Part shown: positions 8,003-17,296 of the stretch, piece after piece
Layout of the letters: every line of letters starts with the position of its first letter
Position numbering within the stretch: position 1 is the stretch's first letter
Assembly: GCF_000987765.1 (NCBI RefSeq)
Contig: NZ_LAHP01000012.1
Location: 46,297-110,296 of the forward strand
Direction of reading: 5' to 3'
Length of the DNA stretch: 64,000 nucleotides
From: Arsukibacterium sp. MJ3
Lineage (GTDB): Bacteria; Pseudomonadota; Gammaproteobacteria; Enterobacterales; Alteromonadaceae
The notes under the pieces: model-generated
The model's database searches: none
The model's input: the letters and a program-made list of their open reading frames with translations, nothing else
Told to the model about the DNA's origin: nothing
Program-made: the position numbers and the translations under genes

Positions 8003-9580
8003 ATGAAACTAAAACAAGCCTTACACCCAGATGCGCCCTTATTGCATGCCTGCCATAGCAGGCCAGTAAGCCGGCGTGATTTTATTGCCTGTGGCCTTAG
8101 TGTCGGCGCCGGTATCTTAACGACAGGCTCGGTATTTAGTTTGTTTGCTAACCCAAGCAAAGCCTTTGCTGATTTATCACCGGATTTGGAACTGTTAAAA
8201 AATCAGTGTGGTATTAACGTGGAAGGCGCTGGAAAAATTCCATTTATTTGTTTTGATTTGGCTGGCGGTGCTAATATTGCCGGCTCGAACATCCTGGTAG
8301 GCGGTGCTGGTGGTCAACTTGATTTCTTATCTACCCAGGGCTATAGCAAGCTTGGCTTGCCCGCCGATATGGTGCCAACGGCCGTCAATGCCGCTAATCC
8401 GGCAGGGGGCTTTGTTAACGATCAGTTAGGTTTAGCCTTTCACAGTGACTCGCAAATGCTGGCCGGTATTTTAGAGCGAACCAGTATGGCCACGCAGGCT
8501 ATGACCAATGGTGCGGTAATGCCGTCACGCTCTGAAAACGACACCGGTAATAACCCGCATAACCCGATGTATGCCATTGCTAAAGCAGGTGCAAGTGGCT
8601 CATTAATGCCATTAATTGGATCACGTAACTCCGACTCGGGTGCCAATTCTATGAGCCCGGCTGAGTTCTATAATTCAGAGTGGCGGCCGACTAAAATTGA
8701 CCGGCCCAGCGATGTTACCGGTTTGGTCGATGTTGGCGATTTATTTGGTTTGCTCGATCAAAATGATGCTGTGGCAGTGATGGAATCTATTCAGCGCTTA
8801 AGCGATCGAAAATTAGCCCGGGTAAGCACGGGTGTTACCCGCGATGAAGTGATTAAAGAACTGGTTAGTTGTGGCTATGTAAAAAGTGCTGATTTAGCCG
8901 ATCGTTTTGGTAACCCGGCAACACTAGACCCCGCCGCCGATGCTGATATTGTTGGTGATGGCGGTATTTTTAGTAGCGCTGAGTTTAACGGCGATGCCGA
9001 GTTTCGAAAAACCGCATCAGTTATGAAGCTGGTAGTGAATGGTTTTGCTGGTGCGGGTACCGTGACCATTGGCGGTTATGATTATCATACCGGTGAGCGT
9101 GGAACCGGTGAGCTAAGAGACTTACGTGCCGGGCGCTGTATTGGTGCCTGCTTAGAGTATGCAGCAAGGCGTAATCAGCCACTAATGATATATTTGTACT
9201 CAGATGGCTCGGTAAGTAGTAATGGCCGGATTGACGACAGTGTCAATGGCCGAGGCAAAGGCGAGTGGACCGGCGATAGCTCATCTACGGCAGCGTCGGC
9301 CATATTGGTGTATAACCCGAATGGCCGGCCGGCGCTACTAGGTGGTAGTGCGGCTGAGAAAGCCCGACATCAGCAAATTGGCTTTATGCGTCCGGATGCC
9401 TCGGTTGAAACGGGATCATCAATGGCGGCCAATAATGTGAATTTACTGGTGCAAACTGTGCTGTTAAATTATCTGGCATTGCATGGTGAGCAAGGCCGGC
9501 TGGCTGAGGTAGCGCCGTTTAATGGCTTAGGTAATGCCGCCAGCCAGGACCGATTAACGGCTTTTGCGCCTATTGTTTAA
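8003..9580 (+). CDS. Tat-exported protein, distantly DUF1501-like
   Basis: A 525-residue protein. The ATG at 8003 is chosen because an AAGGAG ribosome site (7990-7995) precedes it. A twin-arginine signal S23-R24-R25-D26-F27-I28 is followed by a hydrophobic stretch and an AFA cleavage site near residue 53, so the protein is exported folded. The mature part has GYDYHTGERGTGELRD near residue 350 and TAASAILVYNPNGRP near 440. These fall where DUF1501 (alkaline-phosphatase-superfamily) proteins have GxDTH and the HG-containing segment, but the match is weak and most metal ligands are not evident. Some related proteins in databases carry an uninformative secretion-pathway name. It is the last gene of the operon. 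It may carry a cofactor inserted in the cytoplasm; this is inferred only from Tat export. Confidence 0.7.
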   Translation: MKLKQALHPDAPLLHACHSRPVSRRDFIACGLSVGAGILTTGSVFSLFANPSKAFADLSPDLELLKNQCGINVEGAGKIPFICFDLAGGANIAGSNILVGGAGGQLDFLSTQGYSKLGLPADMVPTAVNAANPAGGFVNDQLGLAFHSDSQMLAGILERTSMATQAMTNGAVMPSRSENDTGNNPHNPMYAIAKAGASGSLMPLIGSRNSDSGANSMSPAEFYNSEWRPTKIDRPSDVTGLVDVGDLFGLLDQNDAVAVMESIQRLSDRKLARVSTGVTRDEVIKELVSCGYVKSADLADRFGNPATLDPAADADIVGDGGIFSSAEFNGDAEFRKTASVMKLVVNGFAGAGTVTIGGYDYHTGERGTGELRDLRAGRCIGACLEYAARRNQPLMIYLYSDGSVSSNGRIDDSVNGRGKGEWTGDSSSTAASAILVYNPNGRPALLGGSAAEKARHQQIGFMRPDASVETGSSMAANNVNLLVQTVLLNYLALHGEQGRLAEVAPFNGLGNAASQDRLTAFAPIV

Positions 9581-9592
9581 AGTAGCGGTATA

Positions 9593-10402
9593 TTACAAAT
9601 GTGGCTCTGGCGGTGGCACATTAAGCTCGCTATCACGTTGTTGATAGCGGCTAACAATGTTACTAAGCTCGCCTGAGCGATGTAACTGCTGCCAGGCGTT
9701 AGCGAGTTGCCCGAGTTGCTCGGTTGAGAGCGTAGCTTTATTAAAACCAAAATAGACCGGCCCTTGGTGAACTTCCAGTAGCGGTTGAAAACGACCTGCT
9801 GTGCTGGTTTTGTCTGCTTGCCAATAACGCAATACAGATAAATCTTCCAATACGGCATTAACTCTACCTGCTTTGAGTAACGCCATTTTATCCAGGTTGT
9901 TGCCAATATAAACCAGCTGTCGGCGTAGTCCGGCTTGAGCCTGTAGTGTGGCAAAATGTTCACCATAATAGGCGCCATCCAGCATGGCAATATCGGTTAA
10001 ATCCACGTCTTGGGTAAGTTGCTCTAGTGAGGTTACTGCAGGTATGGCTGCTGGATCGGCAACCAGATAAATATGTTCCAGATGATGCGGGCCAATAAAA
10101 GCAAAACGTTGTTGCCGCTCAGGGCTGAACGTAAGGTGGCTGATGACATCCAGCTTGCCTTGTGCAATCAGGCGCATTGACCGGCGCCACGGGCTTTCAA
10201 TTAAGATTACTTCGCAGCCCACTTCAACAGCAAGGCGTTGCATTAGCTCAACACTGAGGCCACTCCAACCATTTTTAGTTTTAATAATATGCGGTGGAAA
10301 GTGAGTTTCTATACCAAGGCTAAGGGTACAACTAGCGGCGTGCGACAAGCTGGAGATTAACAGCAATGTCAGCATCGTGGCTTTTAAGAGAATGTTATAC
10401 AT
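9593..10402 (-). CDS. periplasmic solute-binding protein, family 3-like
   Basis: A 269-residue protein with a Sec signal peptide (about residues 1-22, ending SHAA). The mature part resembles the amino-acid-type solute-binding fold (SBP_bac_3): LSLGIETHFPPHI at the start, then SGLSVELMQRLAVEVGCEV, a basic WRRSMRLIAQGKLDVI segment, and a C-terminal lobe. No ABC permease or ATPase genes are adjacent, so this is likely one of the stand-alone binding proteins of gammaproteobacteria that act as sensors or unlinked receptors. It is transcribed toward the end of the preceding operon (convergent, 12 bases apart) and lies about 100 bases downstream of apbE on the same strand. The ligand cannot be predicted. 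Confidence 0.8.
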   Translation of the reverse strand: MYNILLKATMLTLLLISSLSHAASCTLSLGIETHFPPHIIKTKNGWSGLSVELMQRLAVEVGCEVILIESPWRRSMRLIAQGKLDVISHLTFSPERQQRFAFIGPHHLEHIYLVADPAAIPAVTSLEQLTQDVDLTDIAMLDGAYYGEHFATLQAQAGLRRQLVYIGNNLDKMALLKAGRVNAVLEDLSVLRYWQADKTSTAGRFQPLLEVHQGPVYFGFNKATLSTEQLGQLANAWQQLHRSGELSNIVSRYQQRDSELNVPPPEPHL

Positions 10403-10505
10403 TGCATTTCCATCTATAATGTAAACTCTGGTTGCTTACTTTATAAGCTATTCTCAAGTATAGAATGAATTTCTACATTAACCTATCAGTAATTTAGAGG
10501 TTGCT

Positions 10506-11504
10506 TTACTGCGCCAGGCCCGATGAAAAATACAACTGGTGTTCGCTACTAATAAATATTGCTTCAAATTCCGGTTGTTGCTCAATAAAGGCCATGCCGC
10601 GCGCCAGCCCCATTACAAATAAGGTAGTAGACATGGCATCAGTTCGGGTGGCGTCGGGTCCCAGTACCGTTACGCTCATAAGCCCTGAGGGGCTTTGGCC
10701 GCTTTTTGGGTCTAAAATATGATGATAGCGCACACCATCTTCAATAAAAAACCGCTCGTAATCACCAGAAGTACTAATAGCACTGTCGCTCAGTGGCAGC
10801 TGCGCTACGATGCCATCGGCTTTACGCGGGTGTTTAATCGCCACCAACCACGGGCGGCCCCGTTTGTCACCGAGCAGGCGGGTGTCACCCCCGGCAGTAA
10901 CCAGCGCATGCTTAATGCCAGCCTTAGCCAGTAAACCAATGGCTTGCTCTACCGCATAGCCTTTGGCAATGCCGCCTAAATCAATTTTTACACCCTGTTG
11001 CGTAAACCTAACCTGATTGTTAGCTAATAACGTAATCAGTCGGTAGTTAATTAACGGCTGTTGGCTGGATAACTCAGCGGCGCTGGGTTTAATGTGTTGC
11101 CGGTAGTCGTAGCTAAACCCAACAGACGCAAAGCTAATATCAAAGGCACCATCGCTAAGGCCTGCCAGCTGCTCAGCTTGTTGTAACAACTGGTAAAACT
11201 CAGCACCTACCGTTACCGGGTTAGTCGCTGCATCGCGGTTTACCTGGCTAAGTTCGCTACTGGCAATATAGGGGCTCATTAGCTGGTTTATGCGCTCAAA
11301 CTCGCTTTGCACATCCGTTAACAATGTTTTGCCCTGGCTGGCATCTTCAGCCCACAACTCAACGTAAGCCTGGGTGCCCATGGTTTGAAATGGCAGCCGA
11401 TACCACTGTGCGTAAGCGGGTGCCGGAAAAAGCAGCACAGAAGCGCTTAACACATAGAATAACCATTGCAGACGAATGAATAACAGGCGCATTAATGTGT
11501 CCAT
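10506..11504 (-). CDS. apbE: FAD:protein FMN transferase (ApbE)
   Basis: A 332-residue ApbE-family flavin transferase, which attaches FMN covalently to Thr or Ser of target proteins such as NqrB, NqrC and RnfG, on the periplasmic side. An N-terminal hydrophobic segment (about 10-32, ending AYA) exports it. Family motifs are present: FQTMGTQAYVE near the start, DLGGIAKGYAVEQA in the middle, AGGDTRLLG, HHILDPKSGQ, and the Mg-binding DAMSTTLFVMG near the C-terminus. The length fits the family. No Nqr or Rnf genes are in the window, so the target is encoded elsewhere. A start at the second Met (11492) is possible. It is divergent from metA, with about 260 bases between them. Confidence 0.93.
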   Translation of the reverse strand: MDTLMRLLFIRLQWLFYVLSASVLLFPAPAYAQWYRLPFQTMGTQAYVELWAEDASQGKTLLTDVQSEFERINQLMSPYIASSELSQVNRDAATNPVTVGAEFYQLLQQAEQLAGLSDGAFDISFASVGFSYDYRQHIKPSAAELSSQQPLINYRLITLLANNQVRFTQQGVKIDLGGIAKGYAVEQAIGLLAKAGIKHALVTAGGDTRLLGDKRGRPWLVAIKHPRKADGIVAQLPLSDSAISTSGDYERFFIEDGVRYHHILDPKSGQSPSGLMSVTVLGPDATRTDAMSTTLFVMGLARGMAFIEQQPEFEAIFISSEHQLYFSSGLAQ

Positions 11505-11674
11505 TAAGCTGGAGAATATGAATAGCCATTGTTACAGAGGTTGCCGTGTTACTCAATGTTAGCGCTTAACAAAAACCGATGAGCAGCAGCGTAATGTGCT
11601 GACAATGCTAAAATCACTCTGACCCATTTTAATATTTTAGCAACCGATTTACGTATGCACGAAACTGTTAGCCG

Positions 11675-11709
11675 TTGCTTTATTTGGCCATCTAGGCGTA
11701 TAGAAGTTG
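11675..11709 (+). promoter_or_regulatory. candidate metA promoter overlapped by a MetJ operator
   Basis: Upstream of metA there is TTGCTT (11675-11680) and, 18 bases on, TATAGA (11699-11704), a plausible sigma-70 promoter. Overlapping it are three adjacent 8-base units in register: GGCCATCT (11686-11693), AGGCGTAT (11694-11701) and AGAAGTTG (11702-11709). Against the MetJ half-site AGACGTCT they match at 5, 6 and 5 of 8 positions. Tandem imperfect met boxes over the promoter are how MetJ represses met genes in the presence of S-adenosylmethionine. The individual matches are modest, so this is a candidate. Confidence 0.42.
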
Positions 11710-11765
11710 ACATTGCCGTGGGTTTTGCGCAAAGTACCAGCTATGTTAGTTAATCGGGTGTAGCT

Positions 11766-12692
11766 ATGCCTATTAAAGTGATCGATCAACTCCCGGCGGT
11801 GGCAGCGCTGTCGGCAGAAAATGTGTTTATAATGACCGAAAGCCGGGCACAGTCGCAAGATATCCGGCCGATGAAAATTGCTATTTTAAATTTAATGCCG
11901 AACAAGATTACCACTGAAATACAGCTATTGCGTTTACTGGCCAACAGCCCGTTGCAAGTGGATATTGATTTGCTGCGGATTGATGATCATATTAGTAAAA
12001 ATACCCCGCCTAACCATTTAAACTGTTTTTATCGCTATTTTTCAGACGTACAGCAGCAAAAGTACGATGGTTTAATTATTACCGGGGCGCCATTAGGCTT
12101 AGTCGATTACGAAGACGTGACCTATTGGGCGCAATTTGGCGATATTTTACGTTGGGCCGATAATAACGTTACGTCTACGTTGTTTTTATGTTGGGCCGCT
12201 CATGCGGCGCTGTATCAATACTATGGTTTACAACGTGAAGTACGTGGCGAAAAGTTGTCGGGTGTTTACTGGCAGCAAGTGAGTCAGCCATTAAGTCCGT
12301 TGGTGCGCGGTTTTGATGATGAATTTTTAGTGCCGCACTCACGTTATGCCCAGGTACCAAAGCAAAAATACCAGCAGCATAATGAGCTGCATATTCTGGC
12401 TGAAGCTGACGTAACCGGTGCATATTTACTGCAAAATAGTAGTGGCAGCCGAGTATTTGTTACCGGCCACCCGGAATACGACGTCAGTACGCTGGATGAA
12501 GAATATCAACGTGATATCGCCTCTGGCGCAGAGCCTAAGTTACCGGAAAACTATTACCGAAATGACAATCCGTTGCAAGGACCACAAAAGCGCTGGCAAA
12601 GTCATGCCTTTTTACTGTTTAGTAACTGGCTAAACTATTATGTGTATCAGGCCACACCATTTGAGCTAAGCGAAATTGGCCGTTCAGCTTAA
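11766..12692 (+). CDS. metA: homoserine O-acyltransferase (MetA family)
   Basis: A 308-residue protein matching homoserine O-succinyltransferase over its whole length: MPIKVIDQLPAVAAL at the N-terminus, the RPMKIAILNLMPNKI segment, LIITGAPLG, the catalytic cysteine region TLFLCWAAHAALYQYYG, and the late VTGHPEYDV segment with the catalytic His and Glu region. It activates homoserine at the first committed step of methionine synthesis, using succinyl-CoA or acetyl-CoA; the choice depends on an active-site residue that I did not resolve. The two metH genes follow 27 bases downstream, so activation and final methylation appear to be co-transcribed. A possible MetJ operator lies upstream at 11686-11709. 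Confidence 0.95.
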   Translation: MPIKVIDQLPAVAALSAENVFIMTESRAQSQDIRPMKIAILNLMPNKITTEIQLLRLLANSPLQVDIDLLRIDDHISKNTPPNHLNCFYRYFSDVQQQKYDGLIITGAPLGLVDYEDVTYWAQFGDILRWADNNVTSTLFLCWAAHAALYQYYGLQREVRGEKLSGVYWQQVSQPLSPLVRGFDDEFLVPHSRYAQVPKQKYQQHNELHILAEADVTGAYLLQNSSGSRVFVTGHPEYDVSTLDEEYQRDIASGAEPKLPENYYRNDNPLQGPQKRWQSHAFLLFSNWLNYYVYQATPFELSEIGRSA

Positions 12693-12719
12693 ACTACAGC
12701 ATTAGTAAATGGGAATTTT

Positions 12720-13784
12720 ATGACAGCAAGATTAACCCCCGCTCATTTTCGTAACCTACTTGACCAACGTATTTTTGTGCTGGATGGTGCAATGGGCACC
12801 ATGATCCAGCAACATCGGCTGGAAGAAGCGGATTACCGCGGTAGTGAATTTGCCAACTGGGCCAGTGATGTTAAAGGCAATAACGATTTACTGGTATTAA
12901 GCCAACCAGACTTGATTGCCGATATTCATCGACAATACCTGCTGGCGGGTGCTGATATTATCGAGACCAACAGTTTCAATGCCACCAGTATTGCCATGGC
13001 AGACTACCAGATGGCCGGTTTGTCAGCTCGCATTAACCGTGAAGCTGCTGCACTGGCCCGCAAGGTGTGTGACGAAGTAACCCAGCTTGAGCCGCACAAG
13101 CCGCGTTTTGTGGCTGGCGTGCTGGGGCCGACTAATCGCACTGCGTCAATATCGCCTGATGTTAACGATCCGGGGTTTCGCAATGTCAGTTTTGACCAGT
13201 TAGTCGAGGCGTATGCCGAGTCTACGCATGCGCTAATAGAAGGCGGTGCCGATATTATTATGCTGGAAACTATTTTTGATACCCTAAACGCCAAAGCTGC
13301 AGCGTTTGCGGTACTTAAAGTGTTTGATGAAGTGGGCTTTAAGCTGCCGGTAATGATTTCCGGCACTATTACTGATGCGTCTGGCCGCACCTTATCTGGG
13401 CAGACTACCGAGGCGTTTTATCATAGCCTGGCCCATGTTGAGCCAGTGTGTTTTGGCCTTAACTGCGCCCTTGGTCCTGATTTACTGCGCCCTTATGTTG
13501 AAACCTTGTCAGGGTTAGCAGCAGGTTATGTTTCAGTGCATCCTAATGCCGGGTTACCGAATGAATTTGGTGAATATGATTTAGGCGCCGAGGAAATGGC
13601 CGCTGAAATTGCCGATTGGGCACAGCAGGGGTTTTTAAATATTGTTGGTGGTTGTTGTGGCACTACGCCCGAACATATTAAAGCCATTGCTGAAGCGGTA
13701 AAGCAGGCCGCGCCGCGCCGGCCAAAAGCGGCTGATCATAGTTTTCATTTAGCTGGCCTTGAAGCCTTTTCAGTGGAGTGGTAA
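12720..13784 (+). CDS. metH: methionine synthase homocysteine-binding module, separate gene
   Basis: A 354-residue protein equal to the N-terminal homocysteine-binding barrel of cobalamin-dependent methionine synthase. It starts [17 protein letters not shown], and the zinc-binding cysteines are intact: C249 in CFGLNC and C312-C313 in [10 protein letters not shown]. In most gammaproteobacteria this is the first third of a single MetH chain of about 1,230 residues. Here the chain ends with a stop at 13782-13784 in the inter-module linker, just after the [11 protein letters not shown] stretch. The next gene starts in the same TAATG and supplies all remaining modules. It activates homocysteine as a zinc thiolate for methyl transfer and must associate with the downstream protein to work. 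Confidence 0.9.
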   Translation: MTARLTPAHFRNLLDQRIFVLDGAMGTMIQQHRLEEADYRGSEFANWASDVKGNNDLLVLSQPDLIADIHRQYLLAGADIIETNSFNATSIAMADYQMAGLSARINREAAALARKVCDEVTQLEPHKPRFVAGVLGPTNRTASISPDVNDPGFRNVSFDQLVEAYAESTHALIEGGADIIMLETIFDTLNAKAAAFAVLKVFDEVGFKLPVMISGTITDASGRTLSGQTTEAFYHSLAHVEPVCFGLNCALGPDLLRPYVETLSGLAAGYVSVHPNAGLPNEFGEYDLGAEEMAAEIADWAQQGFLNIVGGCCGTTPEHIKAIAEAVKQAAPRRPKAADHSFHLAGLEAFSVEW

Positions 13785-16405
13785 TGCGACAACAGGCCCG
13801 ATTTATTAACATAGGCGAGCGGACGAATGTTACCGGCTCGGCCCGGTTTAAAAAACTGATTTTAAACGGTGACTTTGAAGCGGCGCTTGATGTTGCCAGG
13901 CAGCAAGTAGAAAACGGCGCACAAATCATTGACATCAACATGGACGAGGCCATGCTCGATAGCAAAGCGGCTATGGTACGTTATTTGTCTTTATTAGCGT
14001 CGGAGCCGGATATTTCGCGGGTACCTATCATGGTCGACTCGTCGAAATGGGAGGTAATTGAAGCGGCGTTAAAGTGTATTCAAGGCAAGGCGGTGGTGAA
14101 TTCTATCTCGTTAAAAGAAGGCGAGGTGCCGTTTTTACACCAGGCGCGTTTACTGCGCCGTTATGGTGCGGCAGTAGTGGTCATGGCTTTTGATGAAAAA
14201 GGCCAGGCCGATACGAAAGCCCGCAAAGTAGCAATATGCCAGCGCGCGTATAAAATACTGACTGAGCAGATTGGTTTTCCGCCTGAAGATATTATTTTCG
14301 ATCCGAATATCTTTGCCGTGGCCACCGGTATTGAAGAGCACAACAATTACGCGGTAGATTTTATTGAAGCGACCCGCGATATAAAACGGTTATGCCCGCA
14401 CGCAAAAATTTCCGGTGGTGTTTCCAATGTCTCGTTCTCGTTTCGCGGCAATGACGCGGTGCGCGAAGCCATACATTCGGTATTTTTATACCATGCTATT
14501 GGCGCCGGTATGGATATGGGTATTGTGAACGCTGGCCAGTTAACGGTGTACGACGATATACCCGCGTTATTAAAAGAGCGGGTAGAAGACGTGATCTTAA
14601 ACCGGCGCGACGATGCTACCGAACGTTTGCTGGAGGTTGCCGCACAGTTTAAAGGTGATGGTAGCGTAGCCGAGAAAGTTGATGATGTCTGGCGCAGCCT
14701 GCCGGTTAACAAGCGGCTGGAGCATGCCTTAGTAAAAGGCATTACTGATTTTATAGAACTGGATACTGAAGAAGCGCGCCAACAAGCCGAAAAGCCATTA
14801 CATGTGATTGAAGGGCCGTTAATGGACGGCATGAATGTGGTTGGCGATTTATTTGGTGAAGGCAAAATGTTTCTGCCACAAGTGGTGAAATCGGCCAGAG
14901 TAATGAAAAAGGCGGTTGCTTTCTTGCAACCGTTTATCGAGCTGGAAAAAGGCGGTGGTCGCGCACAGGGTAAGGTGCTACTGGCGACAGTTAAGGGGGA
15001 TGTACACGATATCGGCAAAAATATTGTCGGTGTAGTGCTGCAATGTAATAACTTTGAAGTGATCGACTTAGGCGTAATGGTGCCTTGTGCTGAATTGCTT
15101 CGGGTAGCCAAAGAGCGTGATGTTGACGTCATTGGCCTTTCTGGCCTTATTACTCCGTCGCTGGATGAAATGGTGCATGTAGCAAAAGAAATGACCCGCT
15201 TAGGCTTTACTCAGCCGTTATTAATTGGTGGCGCGACCACCTCTAAAGCACATACTGCAGTAAAAATAGAACCTAATTATGTTCATGGTGTCGTGTATGT
15301 GCCGAATGCCTCACGCAGTGTTTCTGTAGTGCAATCGTTAATTACCCCGGACAATAAAACCGAGTATTTAGCACGTATAAAAAATGAATATGTAGTCGCG
15401 CGTGAGCAGCATGCCCGTGCCAGACCCGGTGAAAAACTGCTTAGCCTGAATGAAGCAACAGCAAACAAATTTCAACTGGATTTAAGCAAAGTGGCACCGG
15501 CGCCACAGCAGCCAGGCGTGCACCTTTGGCCTGACGTCGATTTAACGCTGTTACGCGATTATATCGACTGGACACCGTTCTTTTTAACCTGGCAGTTATC
15601 GGGTAAATATCCGGCCATTTTAAATCATGCTGAAGTGGGCATGGAAGCAAGACGGGTGTTTAAAGATGCCAATGCTATTCTCGATAGCATGATTAACGAC
15701 GGCCATGTTAAAGGTAAAGCGGTATTTGGATTATTTCCGGCCAACAGTGACGGTGAAGATATTATTGTTTATACCGATGAGACCCGCAGCACGGAAAAAG
15801 TCAGGCTTTATAATTTACGCCAGCAGTTAAAACTGCGTAATAACGCGCCCAATTGCAGTCTGGCAGATTTTATTGCTCCGGTAAGCAGTGGCATAAAAGA
15901 CTACATTGGCGGTTTTGCGGTAAGTACAGGTTTTGGTGCTGACGAATTTGCCGCTAAATTTGCTGCAGAGCACGATGACTACAACAGCATTATGGTTAAA
16001 GCCTTAGCTGATCGTTTGGCTGAGGCGCTAGCCGAGTATTTGCACCTAAAGGTGCGGCGGGAGTACTGGGGCTATGCCAAAGACGAAATGCTTGATAATC
16101 AGCAGCTTATTCGAGAACTATACCAGGGTATTCGGCCGGCGCCGGGGTATCCTGCTTGCCCGGAACACACTGAAAAAGGCACCTTATGGCAATTGCTTGA
16201 TGTGGCTGCGCAAACGGGCATCGAGCTTACCGAAAGCTATGCCATGTGGCCGGGCGCAGCGGTCAGCGGTTGGTACTTTGGCCATCCCGACAGCAAGTAT
16301 TTTGCGGTAAGTAAAATAGGGGATGACCAACTAAAAGACTATGCATTAAAAAAAGGTTGGAACCAGCAACAAGCTGAAAGTTGGCTGGCTCCCAATATAC
16401 GCTGA
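13784..16405 (+). CDS. metH: methionine synthase folate, cobalamin and reactivation modules
   Basis: An 873-residue protein carrying the rest of MetH: the pterin/methyltetrahydrofolate domain (from [16 protein letters not shown]), the helical cap, the cobalamin domain with DVHDIGKN (H408 is the lower cobalt ligand) and SGLITPS, and the AdoMet reactivation domain with [15 protein letters not shown] near the C-terminus. It begins at the ATG of a TAATG stop-start overlap with the homocysteine module, and GGAG at 13775-13778 is a well-placed ribosome site, which supports genuine independent translation. Together with the upstream protein it would transfer methyl from methyltetrahydrofolate through cobalamin to homocysteine. 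The split is exactly between modules and no domain is damaged. Confidence 0.95.
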   Translation: MRQQARFINIGERTNVTGSARFKKLILNGDFEAALDVARQQVENGAQIIDINMDEAMLDSKAAMVRYLSLLASEPDISRVPIMVDSSKWEVIEAALKCIQGKAVVNSISLKEGEVPFLHQARLLRRYGAAVVVMAFDEKGQADTKARKVAICQRAYKILTEQIGFPPEDIIFDPNIFAVATGIEEHNNYAVDFIEATRDIKRLCPHAKISGGVSNVSFSFRGNDAVREAIHSVFLYHAIGAGMDMGIVNAGQLTVYDDIPALLKERVEDVILNRRDDATERLLEVAAQFKGDGSVAEKVDDVWRSLPVNKRLEHALVKGITDFIELDTEEARQQAEKPLHVIEGPLMDGMNVVGDLFGEGKMFLPQVVKSARVMKKAVAFLQPFIELEKGGGRAQGKVLLATVKGDVHDIGKNIVGVVLQCNNFEVIDLGVMVPCAELLRVAKERDVDVIGLSGLITPSLDEMVHVAKEMTRLGFTQPLLIGGATTSKAHTAVKIEPNYVHGVVYVPNASRSVSVVQSLITPDNKTEYLARIKNEYVVAREQHARARPGEKLLSLNEATANKFQLDLSKVAPAPQQPGVHLWPDVDLTLLRDYIDWTPFFLTWQLSGKYPAILNHAEVGMEARRVFKDANAILDSMINDGHVKGKAVFGLFPANSDGEDIIVYTDETRSTEKVRLYNLRQQLKLRNNAPNCSLADFIAPVSSGIKDYIGGFAVSTGFGADEFAAKFAAEHDDYNSIMVKALADRLAEALAEYLHLKVRREYWGYAKDEMLDNQQLIRELYQGIRPAPGYPACPEHTEKGTLWQLLDVAAQTGIELTESYAMWPGAAVSGWYFGHPDSKYFAVSKIGDDQLKDYALKKGWNQQQAESWLAPNIR

Positions 16406-16463
16406 GTAAGCCTGCCAGACTGGCCATTAGCCAGATTTTGTTAGATGACTAACGAAGTTTGGC

Positions 16464-16490
16464 AACAGCTCTCTTATTTTTAGCTGTTTT
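16464..16490 (+). terminator. possible terminator after the met genes
   Basis: AACAGCT (16464-16470) and AGCTGTT (16482-16488) can pair around an 11-base T-rich loop, and two more T residues follow. The stem is short and the T-run brief, so this is a weak candidate for the end of the metA-metH transcript. Confidence 0.3.
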
Positions 16491-16548
16491 GCAGTATGAT
16501 AACGGCCTTTAGCCGCAGCCTTTGCTGGGGCGTCAGCGAGAGGTTAGT

Positions 16549-17295
16549 GTGGAGAAGCCGTTTCAACTGAAACTGATTATCAGACGGGTTGCGGTCAGCG
16601 CATCAATGCAATGGTTAAAAGATGCCTGGCAATTAATTAAACAAGCACCGATGGTGTTAATCCCGATGTTCTTATTGACGGTGGCTATTGCTGTGTTGCT
16701 GGCTCAACATCAACTGACCGCTATAGTGGGAGTGTTTCTAAGCCCGTTTTTCACGGCGGGGTTTTATAAAACCGTAGTGGGTGCGCAGCAGCAACAAGAC
16801 ATTTCGATTGACTGGTTGTTTAAACCCTTAATGGAACCAGCTTGCCGTCGAATTTTAATCATTATTGCCGCACTTAATTATTTATTGACCACGCCATTAT
16901 TGAGTTTTCATCAACACCTTTACCAAACTATGAAAGACGCGTCAGCGGCCAATGTGCCATTAGACAGCACTGTGGTGTTGCAGCTGGTGCTACTGGTCGC
17001 GTTATTTGCTTTGGTATTTATGTTGTTTGCTTATGCGGTAGCCATTGCTTATTTTTTAAAAGAGCAGCGCTTAGTCGTGATCCTGCAGTCGAGCTTTATT
17101 GCCTGCTGGCGAAATGTTGCTGCGCTACTGCTGTTTAGCTTATTGAGTTTTGCTTTGGTAGCGCTAACTATTCCCACCTTATTTATTGGCTTAATTGTAG
17201 TGTTACCATTACTGAATATCGCCTTTTTTATGTCTTTTAATGATGTGTTTGCATTGCAGGTTAAAACCACCAATGATGGTGTGTTAGAGGTATAG
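16549..17295 (+). CDS. BPSS1780-like inner-membrane protein
   Basis: A 248-residue membrane protein if started at the GTG at 16549, which has GAGAGG (16538-16543) five bases upstream; an upstream TTG at 16522 lacks this. It has an initial short soluble part (VSASMQWLKDAWQLIK) and about six hydrophobic segments, with the layout and opening motif of the BPSS1780-like family. That family has no established function; members are predicted integral membrane proteins with paired helices. It ends one base before recX, so it is probably co-transcribed with recX and alaS. In E. coli the gene before recX is recA, so this gene stands where recA is expected. Confidence 0.7.
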   Translation: MEKPFQLKLIIRRVAVSASMQWLKDAWQLIKQAPMVLIPMFLLTVAIAVLLAQHQLTAIVGVFLSPFFTAGFYKTVVGAQQQQDISIDWLFKPLMEPACRRILIIIAALNYLLTTPLLSFHQHLYQTMKDASAANVPLDSTVVLQLVLLVALFALVFMLFAYAVAIAYFLKEQRLVVILQSSFIACWRNVAALLLFSLLSFALVALTIPTLFIGLIVVLPLLNIAFFMSFNDVFALQVKTTNDGVLEV

Positions 17296-17296
17296 C

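Noticed and set aside
9577..9990. A 137-codon frame on the minus strand within the solute-binding protein gene
   Set aside because: Same strand but another frame of a gene with a clear signal peptide and family match; no family resemblance of its own.
13770..13790. The metH split as a sequencing frameshift
   Set aside because: It cannot be excluded without reads, but the well-spaced GGAG, the TAATG overlap and the position exactly between modules favour two real genes.
14347..15132. A 261-codon open frame antisense to the second metH gene
   Set aside because: It is full of Ser, Thr and Pro without domain character, sits wholly opposite a conserved gene and has no ribosome site; it reflects codon bias of metH.
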